50,298 nt of DNA from Myxococcales bacterium (GTDB lineage Bacteria; Myxococcota_A; UBA9042): positions 1-50,298 of the forward strand of contig SHZF01000029.1 of NCBI GenBank assembly GCA_009692425.1, read 5' to 3'. The notes under the pieces were generated by a model. The model was not told the DNA's origin, did not search any database, and was given only the letters and a program-made list of their open reading frames with translations. Shown here piece by piece: positions 14,558-23,842 of the stretch (position 1 is the first letter of the stretch; each line of letters begins with the position of its first letter). A program made the translations under genes and the position numbers.

Positions 14558-17003
14558 GGCGATCCGGTGTACGGCTCCCTGGGGTTCGGGTCGCCGAAGG
14601 TTGCGCAACCGGGGCCACGCCAATCGCGTTGCACAGGGCGTGTACCAGGCTCGTCCAGCGCCGCACGGGCGCATCGTTGCGCGCGGCCTTCTCGACGGCG
14701 TGTGCCTGACCGACGATGGCGACGAAGCGGCGAGCGCGCGTCATTGCGGTGTACAGCAGGTTGCGCTGCAGCAGCATGTGGTGCTGGCCGTGCAACACGA
14801 GGACCACGGCGGGGTACTCGCTGCCCTGGGCCTTGTGCACCGTGACCGCATACGCCAATTGCAGGTTTTCGACATGGGCGATCGGGTAGTAGACTTCGCG
14901 GTCGCCGAAGCGCACGTGCACGGTGGCTTCGCTGTCGAGCAACCCCTGGGCGTTGGCGGCGCCGTCGGGCGTGCCGCTGGCGAGCCCGACCACCACGCCG
15001 ATGTCGCCGTTGAACACGTCGAGGTCGTAGTCATTTCGAACCTGCAGCACCTTGTCGCCCGCGCGCAGTCCGGCCGCCACCGGGACGCCGTCCGGATTCA
15101 GCGCCGCGCGCAGCGCCTCGTTCAAGCTCTGCGTGCCCAGCGTGCCGCGGTGCATCGGCACGAGCACCTGCACGTCTTCGCGCGGGTCGAACCCAAAGCG
15201 GCGGGGCAGCCGCACCGTAACGATTTCGATGAGCGTCCGCACCACTTCGTCGGCGTCGTCGCGCGGCACGAGGTAGAAATCGCCCGCACCCGGCGCGGCG
15301 TTCAGGGGTGGCTGACCGCGGCGCACGCGGTGGGCGTTGTCGATGAGAATCGAGCCTTCGGCCTGGCGCCAGATGCGGTCTAGGCGCACGGCCGGCACCG
15401 CGCCCGACGTCAACAGGTCGTCGAGCACCGCGCCGGGACCCACCGACGGCAGTTGGTCCGCGTCGCCGACCAGCAGGAGCCGCGCGCCATCTTGCACGGC
15501 CAGGGCCAGCGCGGCGGCGAGCGGCGCTTCGAGCATCGACACCTCGTCGATGACGATCACATCGGCATCGAGCGGGCGTTCGGCGTTGCGGCGGAACAGT
15601 TGGGCTTCCGGGTCGAATTCCAGCAACCGGTGCACGGTCTTTGCCTCGCGCCCCGTTGCCTCGGCCAGCCGCCGCGCCGCCCGGCCGGTGGGCGCCGCCA
15701 GCACGACGCGGGCGTGGTCGGGCTCCAACGCCGCCAGCACGCCGCGCACGATGGTCGTCTTGCCGGTGCCCGGCCCTCCGGTGACGACGAGCAGCCCGCC
15801 TTGCAGCGTCGCAGCCACGGCATCGCGCTGGGTGCCCTCGAGGGCGAACCCGAGCGACTCCTCGGCCAGCGCCAGCCTCACCTCGACGCGCGCTTCGCTG
15901 GGCCGCGTGGTCGCCGCATCGAGCAACTGGGCCACGCGACGGGCCAGGGTCTCTTCGGCGGCGGCCAGGTCGGGCAGCGCCAGCCGGGTCGTCGCCGCGC
16001 CAGTCGGGTCGTCCGCCGGGTCGTCCACTTCGAGCCGTACCAGCCTTCCGCTCGCCAGCGCGGCTTCTATGGCGTCGCCGAGCGTGGCCGGATCGAGGTC
16101 CAGCACACTCGCGGCCCGTTCCCGCACCAATTCAGCCGGCGGCGCGGTGTGGCCGGATTGAGCAAGGTCCTTGGCGGCGTGCAGCAACCCCGCCAGCAGT
16201 CGTGCGGGCGCGTCCGCGGCCGTTCCTAGGCTGCGCGCCACCTGGTCGGCAGTCTTGAAGCCGAACCCGACCACCTCGTCGGCCAGCCGATGCGGGTTCT
16301 CGCGGACCTTGCGTACGGCATCGACGCCCCACTCCTTGAGCACCCGCTGCGCGAGAGCCGGGCCCAGGCCGAGGCCGAGCAGGAACAACAGCGCGTCTTC
16401 CAGCCCACCACGCTGCTGGATGGCATCGACGAGCCGGGCGCGCTTCTTGCGGGACAGCCCAGGCACCTGCGCGAGCACGTCGGGGTCCTCGCGCGCACGT
16501 TGCAGGGCGTCGGTCCCCAGCACTTCGACGACGCGCCCGGCCAGCACCGGCCCGATGCCCTCGATCTTCGCCGCGAGCAGGTACTGGATCACGCCGACGG
16601 CTGTCGCCGGCAGCACCGGCTGGCACGCATCGACGCGAAACTGGCGCCCCCACTTCGGGTCCACCTCGACCCAGCCGTAGACCTGGACGCATTCGCCGGG
16701 CTCGACACCCCACAGCGAACCCTTGATCGTCCACATCTGGCCGTCGGCCTCGTTGCGCAAGGTTGCGATGCCGAAGCCGCGCACGGCGTCGCGGTAGACG
16801 AACCTCTGCAGCACGCCGCGCAGGCCGAGGCGCCCCGCGGTTGGCGCCTGCGATCCTTCGACGGCCGGCGTGAGCGGTGCGGTGGTGGCCTCGGCATCGC
16901 GCTGTTCGGCCCGCGCGAACACCTGCATCAGATCAGGCGACGACCGCGCAACTCTGCCCGCAGGTCCAACGCCGGAACGCCCGGTTTGTGGTGCGCGGGT
17001 CAT
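14550..17003 (-). CDS. recD2: RecD2-like ATP-dependent DNA helicase
   Basis: 817 residues from the ATG at 17003; an in-frame ATG at 16928 is an alternative, and the sequence before residue 60 is poorly conserved. Domain order fits RecD2: N-terminal OB-like strands (GVLQRFVYRDAVRGFGIATL), helix-hairpin-helix repeats (IEGIGPVLAGRVVEVLG and VPGLSRKKRARLVDAIQ), then SF1B helicase: LVVTGGPGTGKTTIV (Walker A), AAPTGRAARRLAE, VIVIDEVSML (Walker B), LVGDADQLPSVGPG (motif III), and C-terminal YAVTVHKAQGSEYPAVVLV (motif V) and LLYTAMTRAR (motif VI). RecD2 proteins are 5'-3' helicases found in bacteria lacking RecBC and are linked to DNA damage tolerance. It heads a compact minus-strand run with the exoribonuclease overlapping it. 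Confidence 0.94.
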   Translation of the reverse strand: MTRAPQTGRSGVGPAGRVARSSPDLMQVFARAEQRDAEATTAPLTPAVEGSQAPTAGRLGLRGVLQRFVYRDAVRGFGIATLRNEADGQMWTIKGSLWGVEPGECVQVYGWVEVDPKWGRQFRVDACQPVLPATAVGVIQYLLAAKIEGIGPVLAGRVVEVLGTDALQRAREDPDVLAQVPGLSRKKRARLVDAIQQRGGLEDALLFLLGLGLGPALAQRVLKEWGVDAVRKVRENPHRLADEVVGFGFKTADQVARSLGTAADAPARLLAGLLHAAKDLAQSGHTAPPAELVRERAASVLDLDPATLGDAIEAALASGRLVRLEVDDPADDPTGAATTRLALPDLAAAEETLARRVAQLLDAATTRPSEARVEVRLALAEESLGFALEGTQRDAVAATLQGGLLVVTGGPGTGKTTIVRGVLAALEPDHARVVLAAPTGRAARRLAEATGREAKTVHRLLEFDPEAQLFRRNAERPLDADVIVIDEVSMLEAPLAAALALAVQDGARLLLVGDADQLPSVGPGAVLDDLLTSGAVPAVRLDRIWRQAEGSILIDNAHRVRRGQPPLNAAPGAGDFYLVPRDDADEVVRTLIEIVTVRLPRRFGFDPREDVQVLVPMHRGTLGTQSLNEALRAALNPDGVPVAAGLRAGDKVLQVRNDYDLDVFNGDIGVVVGLASGTPDGAANAQGLLDSEATVHVRFGDREVYYPIAHVENLQLAYAVTVHKAQGSEYPAVVLVLHGQHHMLLQRNLLYTAMTRARRFVAIVGQAHAVEKAARNDAPVRRWTSLVHALCNAIGVAPVAQPSATRTPGSRTPDRHG

Positions 17004-17044
17004 GCACGCCGCAGCATGGTGCCGCCCTGCGCGTACACGGGCCC

Positions 17045-18103
17045 CTACTCGGCAGGCGGCGTCGCGGTTGGCAACGCGGGCCACTGCAAGGTGACATCGA
17101 CCTTCTGTCCCTTGCGCATCACCGACACGGTGCAGCCGGCGGGTGGGCTCGCCTGGAGCCCGCGGTCGAGTTGGTACGCGGCCGACAGGGGCCTTTCGCC
17201 CAACGAGACGATGATGTCGCCCAGTTCGAGCCCCGGCTGCACCTGCTGGACCAAGAGGCCGGAGTTACGTGCCGCAGCGAAAATCGTCCGCATGTCCAGG
17301 TTCGGCGCAAGACGGTCGAACATGCTCAGCACCGCGGCCTCGCGCACGATGTCCTGGTCCTTCTGGTGCTGCTCGTTCCAACTGGGGCTGTCGGGCAGCG
17401 TCCAGGCCATCACCGCCGGCACGCTGTCGACGATGCCGACTCCGCGGGTCCGGCGGCTGCCGGTGCCGTACAGCGAACTGCCGGAGCCCGCCAGCAGCAA
17501 GACCATGGCCTCGCCGATGATGCGCGTGATGCCCGGTCGCGGGTCGCCGCCCGGTTCGAAACTGGCCGGATCATCGTCAGCCTCGTAGACGAGCCCCGCC
17601 AGCTTGGCGCCGCGCCGGGCGTCGAGCACCGACACATCGACGCGCACCTTGGCCTCGATGCTGCGCTGCCGCCACGTGTTCGGCTTCTTCGGGTCCTTGA
17701 CGCGCGTGTCGACGATGTCGCGCTCGCTGCTGGCGCGGTTCTCGGTCACCAGCACGTGGATGACGAGCCAGTTGCGTACGTCGGCGTGCAGGGCGTCAGT
17801 GCGCGCGAGCAGGTCCGTATCGGTCATCGCGTTCTGCGCCTCGTCGGCGGGCTTGTTCAAGGTGTAGTCATACGGGCCGATCAGCGGCAGGTCCGTGCGC
17901 TGCATGAGCCAGCGCGCCAGATCGTTCGTGCGGGAAACGATATCGAGCGCGCTCGTCCCCGGAATCGCCAGCGCCACGGGCATGAGGATCAGGCCGGGCG
18001 GCCGCAGGCCAGGGTCGAGGCGCGTTTCTTCTTGGGCTTTCGGCCCCGCACTGCCGCAGGCGGTGCCGAACGCGAGCACGGCGAGCAGGGCAAGTCGGGC
18101 CAT
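17045..18103 (-). CDS. Lipoprotein with C-terminal PDZ-like domain
   Basis: 352 residues from the ATG at 18103. The start is chosen because it opens a clean lipoprotein signal (MARLALLAVLAFGTAC, lipid-accepting Cys16). An N-terminal half (about 30-250) shows LILMPVALAIPGTSALDIV, a DIVDTRVKDPKKPNTWRQRS loop and VRVDVSVLDARRGAKLAG strands, but I do not recognise a family. The last 80 residues (LLVQQVQPGLELGDIIVSLG ... GCTVSVMRKGQKVDVTLQW) look like a PDZ domain, as in HtrA or type II secretion GspC proteins, without any protease motif. Probably an outer- or inner-membrane-anchored periplasmic protein. Its gene is divergent from a small lipoprotein gene and 41 bases upstream of recD2 on the same strand. 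Confidence 0.78.
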   Translation of the reverse strand: MARLALLAVLAFGTACGSAGPKAQEETRLDPGLRPPGLILMPVALAIPGTSALDIVSRTNDLARWLMQRTDLPLIGPYDYTLNKPADEAQNAMTDTDLLARTDALHADVRNWLVIHVLVTENRASSERDIVDTRVKDPKKPNTWRQRSIEAKVRVDVSVLDARRGAKLAGLVYEADDDPASFEPGGDPRPGITRIIGEAMVLLLAGSGSSLYGTGSRRTRGVGIVDSVPAVMAWTLPDSPSWNEQHQKDQDIVREAAVLSMFDRLAPNLDMRTIFAAARNSGLLVQQVQPGLELGDIIVSLGERPLSAAYQLDRGLQASPPAGCTVSVMRKGQKVDVTLQWPALPTATPPAE

Positions 18104-18294
18104 GACGTACCAAGTCGGCGGTGCGGCGCCGTGCAGGGCGGGTCGAGGAGTGCTCGAACGCGTGCCCAAGGCCGCGAGGGTCGCACACCGGCGCGGGCGA
18201 TGCAAAGGCGAGCGGGCACGGCATTCGGCCCACGCTTGACGGGCGTTCGTGGCGCTGCGCATCCTTCGGCGCGGCAAGGAACGGTACACTGGCC

Positions 18295-18783
18295 ATGCTC
18301 GACACGCTCCTCCCCCGTTTCACTTCGCGTGACAGCCCGCGCGGCATGACGCTCAGCACGTGGGCGTGGTTGCTGGCCTGGGTGGCCGTGGCGTGCGGCA
18401 GCGAGGCGGTTCCGCTCGGCCCGGTGCCCACACCCACCTGCAAATGCCAGCCGCCGGCCGCTTGCCCCAAGGATGTCTGCGACGTACAGGTCGACATCTC
18501 GACGGCAACGTGCGCCACGGAAGTCGGCAGGGTCGAGGTGATGGTGGGCACGACGCTGGAGCCCGGCACATTTCGCCCGGGAGAGCCGCGGCGCACGTGC
18601 GCCACCATTGCACGTGGCACGCAGGCCCGCGTGGTCGCGCGCGCCGACACGGCCTGGCAGTGGGTCGAGCAGGTCGCCTGCCCACCCGCATCGGCGGCCG
18701 ACACGGTGGGCGTGACCCTGGTCCGCGTGTTCAGTTGCGCCGAAGCGCCGCGCGCCGCCGACGCCCGCACCGGCAAGGACTGA
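18295..18783 (+). CDS. Small Cys-rich lipoprotein
   Basis: 162 residues from the ATG at 18295, or 145 from the ATG at 18346; the latter starts right at a lipoprotein signal (MTLSTWAWLLAWVAVAC) and fits better if TACACT at 18285-18290 is the minus-10 of its promoter. After the lipidated Cys come seven or so further cysteines (TCKCQPPAACPKDVCDV, TATCATEV, RTCATI), suggesting disulfides in the periplasm or on the surface. The remainder reads as beta strands (VEVMVGTTLEPGTF, QARVVARADTAWQWVEQV). No family recognised. The next gene, mutS, starts 32 bases downstream, so the two may share a transcript. Confidence 0.7.
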   Translation: MLDTLLPRFTSRDSPRGMTLSTWAWLLAWVAVACGSEAVPLGPVPTPTCKCQPPAACPKDVCDVQVDISTATCATEVGRVEVMVGTTLEPGTFRPGEPRRTCATIARGTQARVVARADTAWQWVEQVACPPASAADTVGVTLVRVFSCAEAPRAADARTGKD

Positions 18784-18815
18784 CCGCTGACGGCCGCCCG
18801 CCCGACGCGCCCCCG

Positions 18816-21560
18816 ATGGACGCCCCGCACTACCTGACCACCGAAGATGCCGACCTGGAGCGCCTGACGCCGGTGATGCGCCAGGTCATCGACGCCAAGC
18901 ACAAGCACCCAGACGCGCTGGTGCTGTTCCGGCTCGGCGATTTCTATGAACTGTTCTTTGAGGACGCAGTCGAAGGCTCGCGCCTGCTCGACCTGACGCT
19001 GACATCGCGCAATCGCAACGATCCGCGGCCGATCCCGATGTGCGGCTTCCCGTGGCACCAGATGGGCGCGTATGTGCAGAAGCTGGTCGAGGCCGGGCGG
19101 CGCGCCGCGGTCGTCGAACAACTGGAGGACGCGGCGACGGCGAAAGGCCTTGTCGCGCGCGGGGTGACTCACCTCATCACGCCGGGCGTCGTGCTCGATG
19201 CCGGCGCGCTGGACGATCGACGTTCACACCACCTGACGGCGCTGGTGCCGGGGCGGCGCGACGGCCTCGGCATCGCGGTTGCCGACGTTACCACCGGCCA
19301 ATGCGGCACGGCGCTGGTGATGCACCGCGCCGCCCTCGGCGTGCTGCTGACGCGGGTCGAGCCGCGCGAAATCGTGGCGCCTGCCGACGCGGCACCGTGG
19401 CTCGAAGGCGTCGGTGCCGCTGTCGGCGTGCCGATCACCGTGCGCGCCGCACCGGAAGGGGTCGATCTGGTGGCCCAGGCGCTGGGCCTGCTGAAGGCGT
19501 ACCTGCGCGAAGTGCGACCGGCGGCGGCAGATCTGCTGGCCCCGCCGCAGCCGCTCGACGGCATCGCCCACCTCCAGTTGGCACGCGAAGCGGTGCTTCA
19601 TCTCGAACTGCTGGCGACCGCGCGCGGGGGCCGACGTCAGGGTTCGCTGGCGCACGCGGTCGATCGCACGGTGACGGCCGCCGGCGCACGGCAGTTGCGC
19701 ACACTCCTGCTGGCACCGCTCGCCGACCGGCGGGCGATCGAGTTGCGGCATGCTGCGGTCGCCAGCCTCGTCGCCGATCGGCCGACCCGCGACGCCATCC
19801 GCAGCCACATGCGCCACCACGGCGACGTGGCCCGCATCGCGACCCGGGCCTTGGCGGGGCTGTCGCATCCGCGCGAACTGGCGGCGCTGCGCGACACCCT
19901 CGACACGTTGCCGCAACTCGTGCGCCTGACCGCGCTGCTCGAAGAAGGCGTCGCGCTGGCCGGCATCGCCGCGGACCTGGGTGGCACGGAGCCGCTGTGT
20001 GCGGTCCTGCACGCGGCGCTGGCCGAGACTCCGCGCGCGGCGGTCGCTGACGGAGGCGTGATCCGGCTCGGCCACGACGCCCAATTGGACGAGTTGACGG
20101 GGCTCGCCGAATACAGCCAGGGCTGGCTGGCAAGCTTCGAAGCCGCCGAGCGCGAACGCACGGGCCTGCCGACGTTGCGCGTGACGTACAACCGCGTCAC
20201 GGGCTATGGCATCGAGGTCACGCGGGCCAAGGCGGAGCGTGTGCCGCCCCACTACCACCGCAAGCAGACGCTCAAGAACGTCGAGCGCTACATGACCGAC
20301 GAACTCGCCGGCTTCGAGCGCAAGATGGAGAGCGCCGAGGCGCGCCGGCTCGTCCGCGAAACCGAACTGTTCCGGGCCCTCGTCTTGCGTGTCGCCGCCG
20401 ACGCCGCCCGGCTGCGCACGGTGGCATTCGCATTGGCCGAACTGGATGTCCACGCCGGGTTCGCCGAGCACGCCGCCGAGACCCGTTGTGTGCAGCCCCG
20501 CTTCGTCGATGCGCCCATCCTGCAACTGAGTGCCGCGCGCCATCCGGTGGTCGAGGCCCTGGCCGCGCCCGGCAGTTTCGTGCCCAATGATGTCGACCTG
20601 CGCGGCGACCCGGGAGAGGCTCCGGCCCGCGCGCCGCCAACCCTGTTCGAGCGGGAGTCTGAGCGCTACGAACGCACACCAGTCGACGCGGACGGCCTGC
20701 TGCGCTCAGGCGACGTGCCGGCCGCACAGATACTGCTGCTGACCGGGCCGAACATGGCCGGCAAGTCTACCTACATGCGGGCCGCCGCACTGAGCGTCGT
20801 GCTGGCGCAGTCCGGTGGTTTCGTGCCCGCTGATGCGGCCGTGATGGGCGTGTGCGATGCCGTGCTCACGCGCATCGGCGCCGGCGACGACATCACCGAA
20901 GGCGCTTCGACGTTCCTCGTCGAGATGCGCGAGACGGCCGCGATCTTGGAGCGCGCCACCCCGCGCACCCTCGTGCTGCTCGACGAGGTGGGCCGCGGCA
21001 CATCGACGTGGGACGGCCTTGCCATCGCGTGGGCCGTGGTCGAAGCCCTGCACGATCGGCGCGCACTCGTGCTTTTCGCCACCCACTACCACGAATTGAC
21101 CGCGCTCGAGGGCCGGCTCGGGCGCCTGCGCAACGCGCATGTGGCGGTGCGCGAGTGGGGCGACGAGATCGTGTTCGTGCACCGCGTGCAGCCGGGTGCG
21201 ACGAGCCGTTCGCATGGAGTGGCCGTCGGCCGGTTGGCGGGGCTGCCCGACGCCGTGGTGGCGCGCGCCCGCAAGCTGCTCGACCTGTTCGAGCGCTCGA
21301 CGCAGGCCACGCTCGGCGAAGACGGAGAGCGGCGCAGCCGGTTGCGGCGCCAGTTGGGGCTGTTCGATGCCGCGCCGGAGGACCCTGCCAGCAAGCGGCC
21401 GGCCGCGCTCGATCCGGCGGTCGGGCAGTGGCTCGCCGACCTCGCCAGCCTCGATGTTGATGCGCTGACGCCGCGCCAGGCCTTGGAGCGGTTGGGCGCC
21501 GACGTCGAGCGGGCCCGTGCGCTGCGCGATCGGCACCTGCCACCGGGTGATCGGACGTAA
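18816..21560 (+). CDS. mutS: DNA mismatch repair protein MutS
   Basis: 914 residues. The start ATG at 18816 begins MDAPHYLTTEDADLERLTPVMRQ, close to normal MutS spacing. The mismatch-reading F-x-E motif is in LGDFYELFFEDA (residues 41-52), followed by GFPWHQMGAYVQKLVEAG of the connector region, the clamp and lever helices (AEYSQGWLASFEAAERERTG, TGYGIEVTRAKAERVPPHY), and the ABC-type ATPase with LLTGPNMAGKSTYMRA (about 642-657), EGASTFLVEM and LVLLDEVGRGTSTWDG, and ATHYHEL. The C-terminal tail continues past FERSTQATLGEDGE with a short helical region. MutS recognises base mismatches and small loops and recruits MutL; mutL is not in the window. Slightly longer than the usual 850-880 residues. 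Confidence 0.97.
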   Translation: MDAPHYLTTEDADLERLTPVMRQVIDAKHKHPDALVLFRLGDFYELFFEDAVEGSRLLDLTLTSRNRNDPRPIPMCGFPWHQMGAYVQKLVEAGRRAAVVEQLEDAATAKGLVARGVTHLITPGVVLDAGALDDRRSHHLTALVPGRRDGLGIAVADVTTGQCGTALVMHRAALGVLLTRVEPREIVAPADAAPWLEGVGAAVGVPITVRAAPEGVDLVAQALGLLKAYLREVRPAAADLLAPPQPLDGIAHLQLAREAVLHLELLATARGGRRQGSLAHAVDRTVTAAGARQLRTLLLAPLADRRAIELRHAAVASLVADRPTRDAIRSHMRHHGDVARIATRALAGLSHPRELAALRDTLDTLPQLVRLTALLEEGVALAGIAADLGGTEPLCAVLHAALAETPRAAVADGGVIRLGHDAQLDELTGLAEYSQGWLASFEAAERERTGLPTLRVTYNRVTGYGIEVTRAKAERVPPHYHRKQTLKNVERYMTDELAGFERKMESAEARRLVRETELFRALVLRVAADAARLRTVAFALAELDVHAGFAEHAAETRCVQPRFVDAPILQLSAARHPVVEALAAPGSFVPNDVDLRGDPGEAPARAPPTLFERESERYERTPVDADGLLRSGDVPAAQILLLTGPNMAGKSTYMRAAALSVVLAQSGGFVPADAAVMGVCDAVLTRIGAGDDITEGASTFLVEMRETAAILERATPRTLVLLDEVGRGTSTWDGLAIAWAVVEALHDRRALVLFATHYHELTALEGRLGRLRNAHVAVREWGDEIVFVHRVQPGATSRSHGVAVGRLAGLPDAVVARARKLLDLFERSTQATLGEDGERRSRLRRQLGLFDAAPEDPASKRPAALDPAVGQWLADLASLDVDALTPRQALERLGADVERARALRDRHLPPGDRT

Positions 21561-21568
21561 GGCGATCT

Positions 21569-21613
21569 GTCAAGTTTTTCGCACAATCCTGCGACAAAAG
21601 GAAGTTTTTTGAC
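21569..21613 (+). terminator. AT-rich stem-loop downstream of mutS
   Basis: Between mutS and the recombinase lies TTTTTCGCA-caatcc-TGCGAcAAAA (21575-21599, one bulged base), then a T-run at 21605-21610. An outer GTCAA/TTGAC pair (21569-21573 with 21609-21613) encloses it. It fits a mutS terminator. The TTGACG at its end could serve as a minus-35 for the recombinase gene. Confidence 0.4.
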
Positions 21614-21645
21614 GACTCCCAGCGCTGCGGCATGCTCGCTTCGCC

Positions 21646-22578
21646 ATGACGAACGACCCTGCCCTGACGCTGACGTCCCATGTCGAACGCTTCCTGCGGC
21701 ACCTGCGGCTCGAACGCAACGTGTCAGGCAACACGACGATCGCCTACGGCCGCGATCTGCAACGGATGGTGCGCCACATGGGCGCGATCGGCGTCACGAG
21801 GCCGGAGCAACTCGACCGCGAACTCCTGTTCACGTACGTGCTGGCCCTGCGCAAGGCCGGGCTGCAGCCGCGCAGCGTGGCCCGCCATCTCTCGACCCTG
21901 CGCACACTCGGGCACTGGCTGGTGGACCGCGGCGTTCTGACCGAAAATCCGGCGACGCTCCTTGAATCACCTCGGATTCCCCACGACCTGCCCGACGTGC
22001 TGACGCGCGCCGAAGTCGAGCGCCTGCTGAGCGCGCCGGGCACCGGCAACGAGCGGGCCCAGCGCGACACGGCCATGCTCGAACTGTTGTACGCGACGGG
22101 CCTGCGTGTCAGCGAACTCGTCCACCTCGACCTGCAGGATGTCGACTTCGACCGCGGGCTCGTCCGCTGCGTTGGCAAGGGCCGCAAGGAGCGCTTGGTG
22201 CCGATCGGCGAAGTGGCACGCCAACGCCTGCTCGACTACCTCGAAGCGGCGCGGCCGACCTTGGCACGTGCAGGCGGACGGGGCCGGCGCCCGGGCAGCG
22301 GCGCGGCGTTGTTCATCACGAGTCAGTGCAAATCTATGACGCGACAAGGATTCTGGAAACTCGTCAAGCGCTATGCCCTGGTGGCCGGCATCGACAAGTG
22401 CATCTCGCCGCACAAGCTGCGCCATTCGTTCGCGACGCACCTGCTCGCGGGCGGGGCGGACCTGCGTTCGGTGCAGATGCTGCTCGGCCACGCGGACATT
22501 GGAACCACGCAAATCTACACGCATGTCCACCGCGAACGGCTGCGCGAGATCTACGACCGCTTCCATCCGCGGGCATAA
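21646..22578 (+). CDS. Tyrosine site-specific recombinase, XerC/XerD type
   Basis: 310 residues, the usual Xer length. The N-terminal SAM-like domain starts SHVERFLRHLRLERNVSGNTT. The catalytic domain has all active-site positions: Arg in ATGLRVSELVHLDL, Lys in CVGKGRKERLVPI, HKLRHSFATHLLAGGADLR (His-x-x-Arg), the LGHAD His, and the nucleophilic Tyr291 in TTQIYTHV. Xer proteins resolve chromosome dimers at dif together with a partner recombinase and FtsK. Whether this is XerC or XerD is not clear: an RGLLxxENPA-like RGVLTENPATLLESPR segment resembles XerD, but I cannot decide without alignment. No partner gene, integrase-like context or attachment sites were seen, so a housekeeping role is likely. 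Confidence 0.93.
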   Translation: MTNDPALTLTSHVERFLRHLRLERNVSGNTTIAYGRDLQRMVRHMGAIGVTRPEQLDRELLFTYVLALRKAGLQPRSVARHLSTLRTLGHWLVDRGVLTENPATLLESPRIPHDLPDVLTRAEVERLLSAPGTGNERAQRDTAMLELLYATGLRVSELVHLDLQDVDFDRGLVRCVGKGRKERLVPIGEVARQRLLDYLEAARPTLARAGGRGRRPGSGAALFITSQCKSMTRQGFWKLVKRYALVAGIDKCISPHKLRHSFATHLLAGGADLRSVQMLLGHADIGTTQIYTHVHRERLREIYDRFHPRA

Positions 22579-22621
22579 CCTAATGCGGCAGCAACGGTAG
22601 CACCGCGGTGTCCTCCCTCCT

Positions 22622-23842
22622 ATGCTGCCAGTGATGCAGCAGGCGCCACCGACCACGGTCGTGATCCTCGGGCTCTCGGCGACGGGGCTCGCGCTCGCAC
22701 GCGCGCTGGGGCCGGCGCACTGCAAGGGGATCGGCATCGACGCCGACCGCTGGCAGCCCGCACACTGGACGCGTCACCTCGCCCATCCGCGCCACCTGGC
22801 TGCGCGGGCCCTCGACCTGAGCCTCGCCAACGACCTTGTCGCGCTGGCGGCGACGCAGCCCGGCCCATGCGTGGTGTTGGCCGCGAGCGACCCGGCGTGC
22901 AACTTTCTCGCCGACCACCGGGCCGTGCTGTCTCCCTCGCTCGCCCTGTCCGAGGCGTACGTCTCCGCACGCGTACAGCCGCTGCTCGACAAGTCGGCGT
23001 TTGCGCGCGCATGTGCCGTGGCGGGCCTCGACACGCCGCAGACGGTCGATGTGCACGGTCCTGGCGACGTGGTTGCGTTCGGCAACCAGGTGGGGTGGCC
23101 CATACTGCTCAAGCCGCGCGCCAGTTTTGCCTGGCGCCAACGGTTAGGCGGGGCGAAGCTCGTAGCCGTGGCGGGTCCAGGGCAGGTCGCCGCGGCGCTG
23201 GGGAGATTCTCAAATGACTTCAGCGCCATCGTCGCGCAGGCTGAGGTCCCCGGGCGAGAGTCCGACCTGCTCGTCGCCGCTGTCGTGTGTGGGGAACGCG
23301 ACGGTGTGGTGCACGACGTGTTGACCGCCCGCAAGCTGCGGCAGTGGCCGGTGGGCTACGGGTCGGCCAGCGCGGTGCGCATCGACCGGCTGCCCGATGT
23401 CGAGGCCGCCGCGCGTGCCACCGTGCAAGCCCTCGGTCTGCGCGGACTGCACGGGCTCGAATGGAAGCGCGACGCCCGCAGCGGGGCCCTGCGGTTGCTT
23501 GAGGTCAACCCGCGCGCCTGCCTGTGGCTCGACGTCGCCCGACTGGCGGGTGCGGTGCCGGTCGCCATCCACCTGGCCGACTTGACAGGTCAGGCGCTGC
23601 CGCTGGCGCCCGCGGCGCTCGCTGGCACGCTGTGGCGCTATGGGCTGCGCGACACCGTTGCCCTCGTGGCCGCCAGCGCGCGCTCGGTGACGGGACTGCG
23701 CGCCCTGGCGTCGGAACTGACTGGGTCGCGGGCCGCCGGCGACGCGGTGTTTGAATGGGCGGACCCGGCGCCGCTGCTGGCAGCTGTGCTGCACGGCATT
23801 CGTTCACCCGGGCAGCGCGGCACAGGGGAGCCGGCTCCATGA
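22622..23842 (+). CDS. ATP-grasp domain protein
   Basis: 406 residues from the ATG at 22622 (or the ATG at 22634); no strong ribosome-binding site. The N-terminal part is a Rossmann-like pre-ATP-grasp domain (TTVVILGLSATGLALARALG, about 10-130), followed by an ATP-grasp fold: GWPILLKPRASFAWRQRLGG (about 158-178, first ATP-binding Lys), AIVAQAEVPGRESDLLVAAV (about 203-222), and LRLLEVNPRACLWLDVARL (about 292-310, the metal-binding E-x-N). The family joins a carboxylate to an amine via an acyl-phosphate. Similar enzymes occur in peptide- or glycan-modifying clusters, but the substrate is unknown. It is coupled by ATGA overlap to the next gene. Confidence 0.85.
   Translation: MLPVMQQAPPTTVVILGLSATGLALARALGPAHCKGIGIDADRWQPAHWTRHLAHPRHLAARALDLSLANDLVALAATQPGPCVVLAASDPACNFLADHRAVLSPSLALSEAYVSARVQPLLDKSAFARACAVAGLDTPQTVDVHGPGDVVAFGNQVGWPILLKPRASFAWRQRLGGAKLVAVAGPGQVAAALGRFSNDFSAIVAQAEVPGRESDLLVAAVVCGERDGVVHDVLTARKLRQWPVGYGSASAVRIDRLPDVEAAARATVQALGLRGLHGLEWKRDARSGALRLLEVNPRACLWLDVARLAGAVPVAIHLADLTGQALPLAPAALAGTLWRYGLRDTVALVAASARSVTGLRALASELTGSRAAGDAVFEWADPAPLLAAVLHGIRSPGQRGTGEPAP

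Noticed and set aside
21569-21613. Candidate dif site
   Set aside because: Only a CGCA-like half matches; the expected second arm (TTATGTTAAAT-like) and the inner TAA/TTA ends are missing. I prefer a terminator and keep the site only as a low-interest check.
21646-22578. Integrase of a mobile element
   Set aside because: Length and motifs fit housekeeping Xer proteins, and there is no tRNA, direct repeat or phage or island gene nearby.
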